From: Diphasiastrum complanatum
Lineage: Eukaryota > Streptophyta > Lycopodiopsida > Lycopodiales > Lycopodiaceae
Reading direction: 5' to 3'
Length of the DNA: 64,000 nucleotides
Assembly: GCA_029204225.1 (NCBI GenBank)
Contig: CM055094.1
Span: 32,599,841-32,663,840 of the forward strand
Under the pieces are notes generated by a model. It searched no databases. It saw only the letters and a program-made list of their open reading frames with translations, and had not been told where the DNA came from. How positions within the stretch are numbered: the first letter of the stretch is position 1; each line of letters begins with the position of its first letter. Below are positions 33,825 through 43,417 of this stretch, piece by piece. Both the position numbers and the translations under genes were made by a program.

Positions 33825-35050
33825 TGTTGTAAAGCTACCTTTACAAGCTTTACTACTGGCGCCAACATTGTCCCCGGCGCCAGCAGCACCCCTACTGATC
33901 CCGGCGACAACGGCGCCAGTGTCACTCCCAGCGCCACTGTGACCAAAATCCAGCCGGCGCCAAGTTCCTATGGCTGAAAATCTTTGATCGGTTCTAGCGA
34001 AGTCCAGAGAGCCCAGATCGATGTGCAATCACCTCACACGATCTAGGCATGATTAAAGGAAGCCTAGGGATCAATAAATTCTAGAGAGAGAAAATGACTT
34101 TCTAGAGAGAAAATTCTAGAGAGAGAAAAACGTGTTTACCAGCCTTGCTAGAGTACTTGGTATGAGGGGGGGGGGGTGTGCCAAATCCCACCAATACTAT
34201 AGGGGAGTGCGGGTTGCGACTCAGGGCGAGCTCCAACCAAGTCTCAGCATCCCTTGTTGGAATGTTGTTCTGACACTCGCCTTGGCATGCTAGCGCCTCG
34301 GAGACTCAGGTTGGTCACACACTTGAAATGTAACCTTCTCAGATTTATCAATAAAGTGGGATTTTTCTCAAACTGACTTTGATTACCTTCTGGATTTCAG
34401 TGTTCGGTAAAAGCGCCAGCTATAAGGCCGCTTCAAAATTTTTAAGTTGACACATAGCTGAGGGTCGTATCCTGGGATGCCAGCGGTATGTCGTCAGGAC
34501 CATTTGGTCCGTGGCACCAACGGTATGCTGTCGGGACCATTTGGTCCAAGAATTGGTTGTCTCCATATCTGTCGCGGCTTGTGGTTCTGAGTGTTCCTTG
34601 CATGAACGTGAATGGGTTAAGCTCTTGGGGAACGGGCTCTAACCTGTCGGCTGAGTTGGATGGCTTGCTTGGGTGGCTTGCTTGGGTGGAAGTTACATGT
34701 TTATGGCTGTCCAGTTTGGCATGGCGCTAGGTTGGCTTCCAGTGCTCGTGACGAAGCTTTTAGTTGGTTAAGTCTGATGTAAGTCAGACTGCTTTCTTGG
34801 AATGGATGTTACTCGTTTGTAACGAAGCTTTGAGTTGGTTAAGTTTGATGTATGTCGGGCGGCTTGCTTGGAGGGAAGTCACCCACATCCGGACCCCCGA
34901 TCTGGCATGGCGCTAGATTGGATCTCAATGTTGGTTTCGGAACTTCAAGTTGGTTAATTCTGATCTTTTGTCAAGTGGGTTTGGATGGCAAGAGTGAAGG
35001 CTGGGAAGCTAAGTCGTGGTTCCCGGCTCCCTTTGGGATGTCTGCACTAC
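33825..35050 (+). repeat. 5' LTR of the GC-rich LARD-like element
   Basis: It runs from TGTTGTAAAGC to ...CTGCACTACA just before the primer site; only the first ~430 bp can be confirmed against the second copy. An AATAAA signal (TCAATAAAGTGGG, near 34350) suggests a transcript end. The right half has short tandem repeats: GTATGYYGTCRGGACCATTTGGTCC twice (34486-34550), TGGCTTGCTTGGG twice (about 34660-34688), and AACGAAGCTTTGAGTTGGTTAAGT-like units twice (34750-34850). Confidence 0.6.
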
Positions 35051-35052
35051 AT

Positions 35053-35064
35053 GTGGTATCAGAG
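35053..35064 (+). promoter_or_regulatory. Primer-binding site of the LARD-like element
   Basis: A perfect TGGTATCAGAGC followed by CGACTCG. It is identical to the copia primer site, implying reverse transcription primed by initiator-Met tRNA. Confidence 0.85.
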
Positions 35065-35880
35065 CCGACTCGCCGGTCAGCTATGTGGATCTCATGGAAA
35101 TGGCCAATGTTTGTGGTTCATCAAGACAACTGTTGTGCAAGGTGCTGCCCACAGTGTAAGCACGGGTGCATCCACGGTCGGGGTGGTCGACAGAACGGGA
35201 AACTTGATGAGTCAAGGTGCTGCCCTTGAGGTGTAAGCATGGTCAGTTCTCGCGGTTCGGGCCTGGCGTTGTCTGCATGTAGGACAGATGAGGCAGTGTG
35301 CTGCCATTAGGTTGGTGTAAGCACGGTCTGTGCCTTGTGGGGTGCGGAGTGACATATTCGAACTGTACGGGTTAACCATTGATACAGAGATGCTGCTCGA
35401 ATTCGGATGCAAAGCACGAGTGGTTAGCTGCCGATGCGGGATAGCTGCCGATCGTTTAGCTATAAGGGCTATCGACCGAAAAGTGGGGGGGCGTGACTGA
35501 GGCAATGTGTTGCTTAATGGTGAAAGCACGGATAGTTGGAGGGGTGTCCTCTGTGGGCTGATTGTGTGATCGATCTGTATGGGCGCTGCCAGGCAAAGGT
35601 CCTTTGGCAGGACTATCTCAAAGGGGGACCTTGCCATTGTTACCTATTAGTAAACCTGCCTGAGTGTCTTGCTTGCATGTATTCATGGTGAGTCTTAGTA
35701 CTCGTGCTTTGCCTGGTTTGCATGATTGCTTGTGATACAAGGAGCTGATGGCTCGAGAAGGAACCTTTCTTTTGAAGGCTGACACCATCAAACAAAGAGG
35801 ACTACAAAATCTGTGGGGCGGATTTGCAGTTCAAGTACTCGCATGTGAACGGCAACGAAACTGACAAAATTTCTAGAATT
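35065..35880 (+). other. LARD-like element interior with repeated GTGCTGCC...GTAAGCACGG units
   Basis: Non-coding. GGTGCTGCCC-x-GTGTAAGCACGG-like units recur near 35139, 35216, 35298 and 35510, each roughly 35-45 bp in 75-210 bp steps. Short open frames here have no family match and are not shared with any known protein. Confidence 0.6.
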
Positions 35881-36500
35881 CACACGTGTGGGGAATGTCC
35901 ACAAGAGTGACTGATCTTAATTAAGCTTTGTGATTGGCACTATAACCTGATTCTAGATTGATCAACAAAATCTAGTTCAGAAGAAATGGCTAATCCACAA
36001 TCTAGCATGCTAATCAACAGAATATAATAGCAATGATCAAAGAATGAGAAAATACAAGATTTCAATGTATGAGCATTAGCCTCAACACGAGTTAGAGAGA
36101 GAGAGAGAGCTAGAGAGATAACAAGAAATATTTGTTTAGATCCAAAATGACATGAGATAGCTACAAAACTTTGGTTCTTTATTATCAATTGTGTGGAGAG
36201 CTACACATATTTATGGAGATTGAGGTAGCTTGAGGTAGAACCATATCTATCCATTACAAAATGACATCTAGAGTCTATGTGACATTTGTCATTTGTCATG
36301 CATGAAATTCTACCAACTTTTTACAAGTGTACTAGTTCTAACTAGAAATGTCCAAATCATCATGCATGTGTCCAATAAACTTTGTGCATGCCTTGCATGT
36401 CACTATGGATCACTTACAATTAATGCATGTGAGTTGCCACGAGTTTCTACAAGCATAATCATGCTAATTCTATGTCTACAAACTATATGCAAGTAGGCAA
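35881..36500 (-). repeat. D-type copia LTR nested in the LARD-like element
   Basis: It begins CACACGTGTGGGGAATG and carries the same ordered blocks as the LTRs at 20061 and 38400: TGAGCATTAGCCTCAACACGAGTTAGAGAG, ATGACATGAGATAGCTAC, CATGCATGTGTCC, CCTTGCATGTCAC and CGAGTTTCTACAAGC. It runs straight into an integrase fragment, so the copia between is deleted. Confidence 0.75.
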
Positions 36501-36504
36501 AGAA

Positions 36505-36610
36505 GCTGCTACTCGAATTGCTTTAGCACATTCACATAAAGATCTGTTTTTCCTCTCAGCTACTCCATTTTGAGATGGAGAATAGGCACAAGAAAATTCT
36601 CTCTTTATGC
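36505..36610 (-). pseudogene. Copia integrase fragment (about 100 bp)
   Basis: Nearly identical to 32882-32980 of element I (GAATTGCTTTAGCACATTCACATAAAGATC...GAGATGGAGAATA), encoding the NG-AERKNRSLCECAKAI block on the minus strand. It is attached to a D-type LTR with no polypurine tract between. It shows that the family of I carries D-type LTRs. Confidence 0.85.
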
Positions 36611-37265
36611 GAATCAAACTGGTGCGACCCCTTGGCTCTCCACGAGGTCAATGGTTACATTTGGATTGAATTCAAAGACAGCTACTTCAAGCTAAGTGAG
36701 AGGTGCATTGCAGAGTACTCAATCTTTGCCTACCTTAAAGAGCCAAGAAAGAAAAGTATCAAGATCTGGTTGGGACGAGGAGAGAAGTCCAGACGCGAAA
36801 GCAACAAGGCATGGAGTGGACCATAAAGTGGGCAATCAAACGATAAATCCTTCGGCTCAGAGAGCCTTGATACATGTGCAGAACTGATCAAATCTGGAGC
36901 TCAGGGAGCTCAACACAAAGTGCATCAAGGACAAATCAGGAGCTCAAAGGAGTTCAAAAGTCAAAAGTCAAAAGTGACAGGGGCGAACATTTCACAGAAA
37001 GGCCTCTGTCACCAGTTAATAAGGTTCTTGGGTTTTACGTAAGCGATATAAAATATACGCTTTTCCCAGACAAAGAGATATTTTCAAGTTATGTAATTTT
37101 TCAGTACAAAGAGTTGAGCCTCCGACTTGTGGTGTGCCAGCTTGAATGTTAATAAAAAGTGGCCAGTAAATTGAGTACTGTGCCAAGTAGCTTAAATGTA
37201 TAGTTATTTTAATTGGGAGACACCTTTACTTTAATCTAACATCTGATGAGGACATTAGATTTTAT
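36611..37265 (+). other. LARD-like element interior, 3' part
   Basis: Non-coding. It has local repeats of GGAGCTCA (about 36895-36945) and AAAAGTCAAAAGTCAAAAGTGAC near 36957. Short frames at 36575-37152 match nothing known. Confidence 0.5.
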
Positions 37266-37279
37266 AAAGGTGGGAAGGA
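37266..37279 (+). other. Polypurine tract of the LARD-like element
   Basis: AAAGGTGGGAAGGA directly abuts the second LTR copy (TGTTGTAAAGCC at 37280), the expected place of the plus-strand primer. Confidence 0.75.
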
Positions 37280-37719
37280 TGTTGTAAAGCCACCTTTACA
37301 AGCTTTACTTCTGGCGCCACTGGCACCAGCATTGTCCCCGACGCCAGTAGCGCCCCTACTGCTCCCGACGACAATGGCGCCGGCGCCACTCTCGGCGCCA
37401 CTGTGACCAAAATCCAGCCGACACCAAGTTCCTATGGCTGAAAATCTTTGATCGGTTCTAGCAAAGTCCAGAGAGCTCAGATCGATGTGCAATCACCTCA
37501 CACGATCTAGGCATGATTAAAGGAAGCCTGTGGATCAATAAATTCTAGAGAGAGAAAATGACTTTCTAGAGAGAGAAAATCATAGAGAGAGAAAAATGTG
37601 CTTTACCAGCCTGGGTAGAGTACTTGGTATGAGGGGGGGGGGGGGGGGGTGCCAAATCCCACCAATACTATAGGGGAGTGCGGGTTGCGACTCAGGACGA
37701 GCTCCAACCAAGTCTCAGC
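37280..37719 (+). repeat. 3' LTR of the LARD-like element, truncated
   Basis: 440 bp matching 33825-34250, including a longer poly-G run (37632-37650). Homology stops at GTCTCAGC (37719); 11 bp of repeated CTCCAACCAAG then lead into copia I gag. Confidence 0.8.
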
Positions 37720-37850
37720 CTCCAACCAAGCACAATATCCATAACATCCTAGAGTATCAAAATAGACTCCATTCTGAACTTCCAAAATGAGTAATTAAAA
37801 GTATTTAGTCTTTCATTTGCTTCTAGAAGATATCCTCCCAGAGGTGCCAT
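37720..37850 (-). pseudogene. Copia I: gag N-terminus
   Basis: Minus frame from ATG near 37850: MAPLGGYLLEANERLNTFNYSFWKF-like start, then MESILILQDVMDIV. It is the N-terminal piece of the gag whose second half is at 33035-33824, on the other side of the LARD-like insertion. About 400 bp of the UBN2 domain is missing at the join, so a deletion followed the insertion. Confidence 0.8.
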
Positions 37851-38400
37851 TTAAATGAAGACTTCTTAGTTATTGGACTGCAATATGTTTGAGCTTGTTC
37901 CAATCAGACTTAAAGTTTCTGCTCTCTTTCACCATAGGTATTTTCAAGGATGTTCTACCTTCCTATGTGAAACACTTGCAACTGTGTTTGATATTCCACA
38001 AGACAAGATTATCTAGATCAGACACACAAAGTGGATTGAGACACTTTGGCTAGATGAATTCTAATTTTGGCACGTGTGAAATGCTTCAAAAGAAAACACT
38101 ATTGACACTAGAAGGCTCGAAGGGTGTTCAAATACTTCAAACTCAGTCTTGATCTACAGTTTCTTGTGTTGGATGCTCAAAACAATGAATTTAGAACAAA
38201 GTATAATTGAATCAAATCAAAATGCTGTCACTCGGATTTTGGACCAATCCCTATCCTCTCTAAGAGCTTATAACTCTTGATAAACACATCAGATTGATTT
38301 GATTTTAATTTCTATGGAAAGCACAGATTATAAGCTTTCCATCAAGCTATAAGACCACTATCTTTGGATCTACAAGCAAGGAGATAGAAGGGACTGAAAA
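37851..38400 (-). other. Copia I leader (untranslated)
   Basis: Homologous to the D leader (TATGTTTGAGCTTGTT; CACATTGGCACGTGTGAAATGCT-like stretch near 38070). No primer site can be read; it has decayed or been deleted. Confidence 0.6.
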
Positions 38401-38970
38401 TCTCTGATTTTCACACGTGCGAAATTCCACTTTTCAGGTCTGAAAATTCAGTTCCAATCCGATTTGATACAAATGCAATCTAGCATGCTAAGCTTCAGAG
38501 AATGATATCAATGAATCATAATTGAGCAAAAGTACAAGATATCAGTGTATTAGCATTAGCCTCAACACTAATTAGAGAGAGAAAGATAGAGAGATAATAA
38601 GCAAAAATTGTGTGGATCCAAAATGGCAAGAGATAGCTACAAAGCTTTGGTTCTTCATCAAAAAATAGGATGAGAGCTACACATATTTATGGAGTTTGAG
38701 GTAGCTTGAGGTAGAACCACATCCATCCATCATTTAATGACATCTAAAGTGAAAACTAGAGTCTATGTGACATTTGTCACTTCTCATGCATGAATTTCTA
38801 CCACCCCAACTTTTTCCAAGTGTCCTAGTTCTAACTAGAAATGTACAAATCATCATGCATGCGTCCATTACACTTGCATGGTATAATATTTGTAGCAAGC
38901 CTAAAGTCAAGATGGATTATTTTTCCATTTCAACACTATCATCAAGAGTAATGGTCATGGAAACCATTGC
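38401..38970 (-). repeat. 5' LTR of copia I (D-type)
   Basis: It contains CACACGTGCG (decayed palindrome, near 38412), GTATTAGCATTAGCCTCAACACTAATTAGAGAG, GCAAGAGATAGCTACAAAGCTTTGG, ATATTTATGGAGTTTGAGGTAGCTTGAGG and CATCATGCATGCGTCC, in the order seen at 35881-36500. The outer edge is uncertain. Confidence 0.7.
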
Positions 38971-39233
38971 GTGAATGGATGTTTACATCACTTTTGGCAC
39001 CACTTGTGCACTGGGGGCTAGAAACCAAAAAATTTGAATTGTGTGGATTATTCATCTCAAACTCTAGAATCAGTACATCACACCAAAATGTAGTCAATTG
39101 GAAATTAAACCTTTCTTTGATCACCAAGATGAAAGCACAACAAATTTGAATCAAATCACACAAAAATCAAGTAAATAACCCCTATTGGACTAAAAAATAC
39201 CAATGACTATATATCTTAAGAGTTGGATTGAAT
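38971..39233. other. No recognisable feature
   Basis: Spacer between the LTR of I and the truncated integrase of E. No conserved block was read in any frame. Confidence 0.4.
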
Positions 39234-40405
39234 TTAAAAAGATTTGATTGCAAACAATGTCCTTGGAGTTCTCGGATCTTGAGGTGGATCTTCAAGATCT
39301 TGATCACATGTAGGCTCCTCCTCAAATCTTGCAAGATCCTTGACATAAGATGGATTAAAAGCGCTTTCATTCAACTTGTAGTAGTTACCTTCATCAAATG
39401 TAACAACTCTACTCACTAAATTTTTTTTAGTGATAGGATTGTAGACTCTATATCCTTGGCTATTTTTAGCATAACCAACGAAAATTCCTTTTATGGATGT
39501 AGGATCATCCTTCTTTCTTGTATCTAATGCTTGAAAAACATGACAAGTAGATCCAAAGATTCTAAGATCTTTGAGATTTGACTTCTTACCAAATAGAGCC
39601 TCATAAGATGTTATGCCTCTAATGGGCTTACATAAAAATCTATTACACAAATAAGTTGCACAAATAATAGCCTCTCCCCAAAAAGACTTAGGTAGAGATG
39701 AATCTAGCTTTAAAGCCTTTGCACACTCACAAAGTGTTCTATTTATTGTCTTGGCTATACCATTTTGTTGAGGACTATAAGTACATGTAAGCTCTCTTTT
39801 AATGCCATTGGGTTTACAAAACTCCTATCATCATAGTGGAGATATACTCTCCACCATTATCACTCCTTAATACTTTTACTTTAGCATCAAGCCGATTCTC
39901 AACTAGAGTTTTGAACTTTACAAAAGACTCAAACACTTTACTCTTGGAATCCAAAAGTTCAATCCAAGTGTATCTAGAGTTATCATCACTTTGTAGATCT
40001 AGTGGAAGAGTTAACAAAAGGTAGCTTGTGTGCCTTTGAGAGGCTACATGCTTCACATCTTTTTCCACACTTTGAGAGAGTCTTTGGAAGGCCGAGAGCA
40101 AGATCATGGGTGCATAGCATCTCCATTGATTTGAAGTTGGGATGGCCCAATCTCTTATGCCATAGCTCCACTTGATCGAGCACCTCCTTAGCCATGTTCA
40201 CACTTCCAAGAAAAACATTAGCATCAAGCCTAAAAAGCTTTCCTTGCTTGAATCCCTTTACAATGCAAGTATCATTCATCATTATGGAGAAAACACCTTG
40301 CTTAAGATTGACATCTAAACCATCATCCATCAATTGTCCTACACTTAACAAATTCTTAGTGAGTGTAGGAACATAGAGTACATTTTGAAGATCTACTCTT
40401 TTTGA
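39234..40405 (-). pseudogene. Copia E: pre-integrase and integrase fragment
   Basis: From right to left: RVDLQNVLYVPTLTKNLLSVGQLMDDG, GFKQGKLFRLDA, VELWHKRLGHPNFKSME (zinc-finger His pair), CGKRCEACSLSKAH (Cys pair), YTWIELLDSKSKV, VLRSDNGGEYIS, SPQQNGIAKTINRTLCECAKAL, SFWGEAI, YEALFGKKSNLKDLRIFG, GIFVGYAKNSQGYR, ending RFEEEPTCDQDLEDPP. Two shifts and a deletion around the first catalytic Asp break it. The third acidic residue is lost: AK replaces the AE of NG-AERKN. Gag, RT and LTRs are absent at both ends, so it is an isolated pol fragment. Confidence 0.92.
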
Positions 40406-40620
40406 GGAGACACGAGACACGAAGAGTTTCGCAAACACAAAAGTCAAAGGGAATGAAGACGAACGGTTTGCGAACATGAAAGTCAAAGGAGACGATTACG
40501 AACGGTTCGCGACCATGAAAGATGCACAAATGAGATTCCTTTGCGGTCCAGTACGAGAGAAAGGCAGACGGGATAAACGAAACCAACAGTGAAAATGAAA
40601 TCCGTTTTGTCCTTGTGAGA
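40406..40620 (+). repeat. Family C copia 3' tail fragment with TTCGC/GAAAGTCAAAG repeats
   Basis: A unit with CGAACGGTTTGCGAACATGAAAGTCAAAGG-like sequence repeats about every 45 bp (40435-40520). It resembles the tail after RNase H in family C copy 2 (TTCGCGAACGCGAAAGTCAAAAG at 55170). It ends with TTTGCGGTCCAGTA, like TTTTGCGGTACAGCA at 55275. Confidence 0.6.
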
Positions 40621-40639
40621 AATTGGCAAAAATCTAGCT

Positions 40640-41388
40640 TGGTATTTTTTATGATAGAAGTTTGTAAGTGAATCTCACATGTGTGGAGGATGTTGCCACG
40701 TGTGGAGAATTGTAAAGTAAATCAAAATGTTTGATATAGGGGTCTCATAGAATTTCATAGTCAAGCATTTAGGTGTAGGATGTTGATAGGGTCAAATTTG
40801 GCATAGATGGCAAATTATCCATTTCCACTTGTAATGCCACTATTGAGCCAAACTTGTGCCAATTAGAGTGTAGACAAGTGTCATGCTTTTGTTTGATGAA
40901 GCTTAAGAGGTCCAATAGGATTTAGAGGTGGAACCTTGTGAGGTCCAATAGAAAATTGAGGTGTGCTTGAATATAGTCCAATAGAATTTAGAGGTGCATG
41001 GATCAATGGTCCAATAGGATTAAGAGGTGGCAAAGTGTGATCCAATCATAGTTAAGCATAGTGGTAGCTCATGAATCTATTAGTATTATTGTACTCCTCC
41101 TTTTGGATCTAATTGATTTTGAGATTGAGTGGATTTTGAGTGTCATTGAATTTCTAGCTTTCTCTCTCTACCTGAGAGCTCATGATGGTTTTTCTCTCTC
41201 TACCCGAGGAGAGCAGCTTGTTTTTACTTAGAATACTTTTGGAACACTTCCCACACATGTGAGTGAGAGTTGGAAGTGATTGAATGCATGTAGTAGTGTG
41301 TTTTTGCCATAGAATCAAAGATAGATCTTGAATCTCAATCTAGTCTTGATCTTGGTGCATCTACACACCACACGTGTGAAATTCAACA
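40640..41388 (+). repeat. Copia LTR, family M (plus orientation)
   Basis: The reverse complement of the 7310-type LTR: CTCTCTCTACC, CATGTAGTAGTGTG, AGATAGATCTTG, then CACACGTGTGAAATTCAACA, ending in CA at 41388. No primer site follows, so it is a solo or truncated LTR. At 40905-41045 the unit TCCAATAGRATTTAGAGGTG repeats four times. Confidence 0.65.
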
Positions 41389-42115
41389 CTCATGCTCAAA
41401 AGAGTACCAGCTAAGATCACAAAAGTATCCAGAAGTACAGAGATCTGATCTGATGGCATGATATCAGCAGATACTCCCTAGGTCATGGCTAATCTGCCAC
41501 TCTTGTAGTTCTCTGATTAGTTGTAGATGTTTCATCACTCTAATCTTAGGTTTACATAGAGAGACTATACTTACTAGATGATACTTGACATATATCAGAA
41601 CAGAATACACAGTGTGTAATATACAGAAGTCTGATGCTAGTAAGCAATCAAGAAAAAATACAGACAGTAAGTCCGCCTGCATGCGAGACGAGTTTTGTGA
41701 TCAGGATCCATAGAGATTCAAAATCCGCTAGTAAGCGAGACACACATCCATGAGAGAAGAGTATCTCTCTCACGCCGATGCACTGCATGGACTCGCATGC
41801 AGTGCTTAAAGAAATCAAGAAACATCAATATAGATGATTTTCTAATTGTGTCTGATCTTGAACGCAAATGCATATGCTATTTATTTCGTAGGTCTGAGTT
41901 CTTCTTGTTCCTTTGAATCCCGCATTTTGGTTAAAATTAAGTCGAATGCTATATTAATTAAAACGTAGATCAGTAGTGACTGGCTACACTCTGGAGGATT
42001 TTAGGAGTGATTGAGCTGGTAGTGCCCAGCAATTGCATCTGAGCTCCATCCGAGCTGAGAGAGAGAGAGAGAGAGTTGTGCCGGATTCGCCTTCGTGAAT
42101 CGTGATTGATTCTCA
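41389..42115 (+). repeat. 5' LTR of copia family C copy 1 (left edge uncertain)
   Basis: It ends ...GATTCTCA at 42115, before two primer-site-like sequences. GATGCTAGTAAGC, CTCTCTCACGCCGATGCACTGCATG, GAATGCTATATTAATTA and CTCTGGAGGATTTTAGGA recur inverted at 56220-56720. GATTAGTTGTAGATGTTT-ATCACTCTAATC recurs at 55300 after copy 2. It contains a short (GA)n at 42058-42076. Confidence 0.7.
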
Positions 42116-42119
42116 TGAG

Positions 42120-42181
42120 TGGCATCAGAGCACATCACGACTGAATTCATCTCCATCATTAGTCTTCAGTGGTATCAGAGC
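42120..42181 (+). promoter_or_regulatory. Primer-binding site region of copia family C, two tandem candidates
   Basis: TGGCATCAGAGC (42120-42131) and a perfect TGGTATCAGAGC (42170-42181) lie 50 bp apart. The second matches the initiator-Met primer site exactly. The first could be the original site beside the LTR end, or a duplicate. Confidence 0.7.
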
Positions 42182-42284
42182 AAGTTATCCTGTCATATTC
42201 TGATATAGCCAAGAAGCTAGCAGATCCAAGAGGCCAAGCATTCAGACGAACAACCATCAATGAGGAAACAGACTCCAAGAAGCA

Positions 42285-42674
42285 ATGGCTTTAATCAATA
42301 GTATGCAGAGCAAGATCTGCACTATACTTGATTCTTCAAGATCTAACTTTTTAGCTTGGAAATTCAAGACATTTTTGATACTCAAGGGTGAAGGACTCTT
42401 CCCCTAGGTGGATGGCACAGAAGAAATTCGTGACCAGCAAGCAGACTGGACCAGCAAGAGCAACTGGAAGAGCAAAGGGAGGTCGAAACGACAAGATGCA
42501 GACAAGAAGACCTACGTGAGATGCAGAAGAGATGGGCATACAGTTGATACATGCTGGCTCAATCCCAAGATTGAGTGTATCCATTGCCACAAGAAGGATC
42601 ATGCCAAGTCTGCAGCAAGACTTGCTCTCTGTATCAAGAATAGCAAATGCAGGGATGCATGTGACATTTTTTAA
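42285..42674 (+). pseudogene. Copia C1: gag, internally deleted
   Basis: ATG at 42285 opens MALINSMQSKICTILDSSRS, FLAWKFKTFLILKGEG, then a TAG. In the same frame follow DGTEEIRDQQADWTSKSNW and a zinc-knuckle region CRRDGHTVDTC (CX2CX4HX4C with the first Cys missing; VRCRRDGH) and CIHCHKKDHAKSA. Most of the UBN2 domain (100+ residues) is missing between the W-rich start and the knuckle. It differs from the B/D/K gag and fits another copia lineage, with the knuckle block THxxxxCxxxxKxxCxxC. Confidence 0.8.
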
Positions 42675-43390
42675 TGAAACATGCAACGTGATTGACACAA
42701 GTACTAGCACTCTCATAGCTCAAGGCAGAAAGAAAGGCAACCTATATCATCTGAAGATGCGCCTATATGAAGACCAGATGCATCAGACCCATGATGACTC
42801 GCCAGACACTCTGTGGCACAGAAGACTCTGACACATGAACTCAATGGCACTTTATCAGGCAAGTCATCATGGAGTGATAACAGGGGTCAACATCTCGAAT
42901 GCAACCAGTTCGACCACCTATGATGCATATTTGAAAGGCAAGATGTCTCGCACTCCATTTGTCAAAGACTCCTACCCCATGGACTGAGGCAGTAGCTACA
43001 GCCGCATACATCCAGAATAGGATAGGCAAGTCTGGTGTTCCTCACACGACATGACATGAGCTATGGTGGGGTAGAAAGCCCAACTTGTCTCACATTAGAA
43101 TCTTTGGCTATGCAGCATATGCACATGTTCATGATAAGCTTTGAAAGAAGCTTGATGAGAAAGCCGAGCAAGGATTTCTAGTAGGTTATGACAATAATTT
43201 GTCATACTACAGAATCTACATGCCAGACATGAACATTGTGAAAACAGTGAGGGATGTCAAATTTGATGAGAGCAGGACTATGGCCAACGAAGATCCTGTT
43301 AGCTACGAAGTTCTGGAGAGACAGTACTATGACCTGCCGCTAGTGACAGAGGGAGCAGCAGACGAACACGAAAACGAAGATTTTTGAGTC
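42675..43390 (+). pseudogene. Copia C1: pre-integrase and integrase with core deleted
   Basis: Frames give LYHLKMRLYE, DTLWHRRL, then MNSMALYQASHHG and KGKMSRTPFVKDSYPM. The text then jumps to GSSYSRIHPE/ELWWGRKPN and KPNLSHIRIFGYAAYAHVHDKL, KLDEKAEQGFLVGYD. Copy 2 (52608-53018) has about 360 bp of catalytic core at the jump, so all three acidic residues are lost here. Several stops are present. Confidence 0.85.
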
Positions 43391-43417
43391 ATCTCCCATT
43401 CGAACGACGAATCAAAC

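Larger units (their letters stand above)
33825..37719 (+). mobile_element. Protein-less LTR element (LARD-like), GC-rich, inserted in copia I
   Basis: Two direct copies of an LTR start (TGTTGTAAAGCTACC at 33825; TGTTGTAAAGCCACC at 37280) share about 430 bp: CTTTACAAGCTTTACT, GGCGCCA clusters, GGCTGAAAATCTTTGATCGG, CACACGATCTAGGCATG, a poly-G run and TGCGGGTTGCGACTCAGG. A perfect TGGTATCAGAGC primer site lies at 35053-35064 and a purine tract (AAAGGTGGGAAGGA) directly abuts the second LTR. Between them no gag or pol is found; about 730 bp of the interior is a later copia fragment (35.88-36.61 kb). This is the layout of a large retrotransposon derivative mobilised in trans, presumably by a copia. 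It is much more GC-rich than its surroundings. The 3' LTR is cut at 37719. Confidence 0.75.

Noticed and set aside
34164-34175. Poly-G runs (here and at 37632) as possible telomere or G-quadruplex features
   Set aside because: They are mononucleotide runs at the same place in two LTR copies, differing in length; slippage explains them.
35212-35637. 141-codon minus frame in the GC-rich element
   Set aside because: High GC lowers stop frequency; no domain is recognisable and the stretch contains the element's non-coding repeats.
42351-42716. 121-codon minus frame across the copia C1 gag
   Set aside because: It is antisense to the readable gag and zinc-knuckle sequence.
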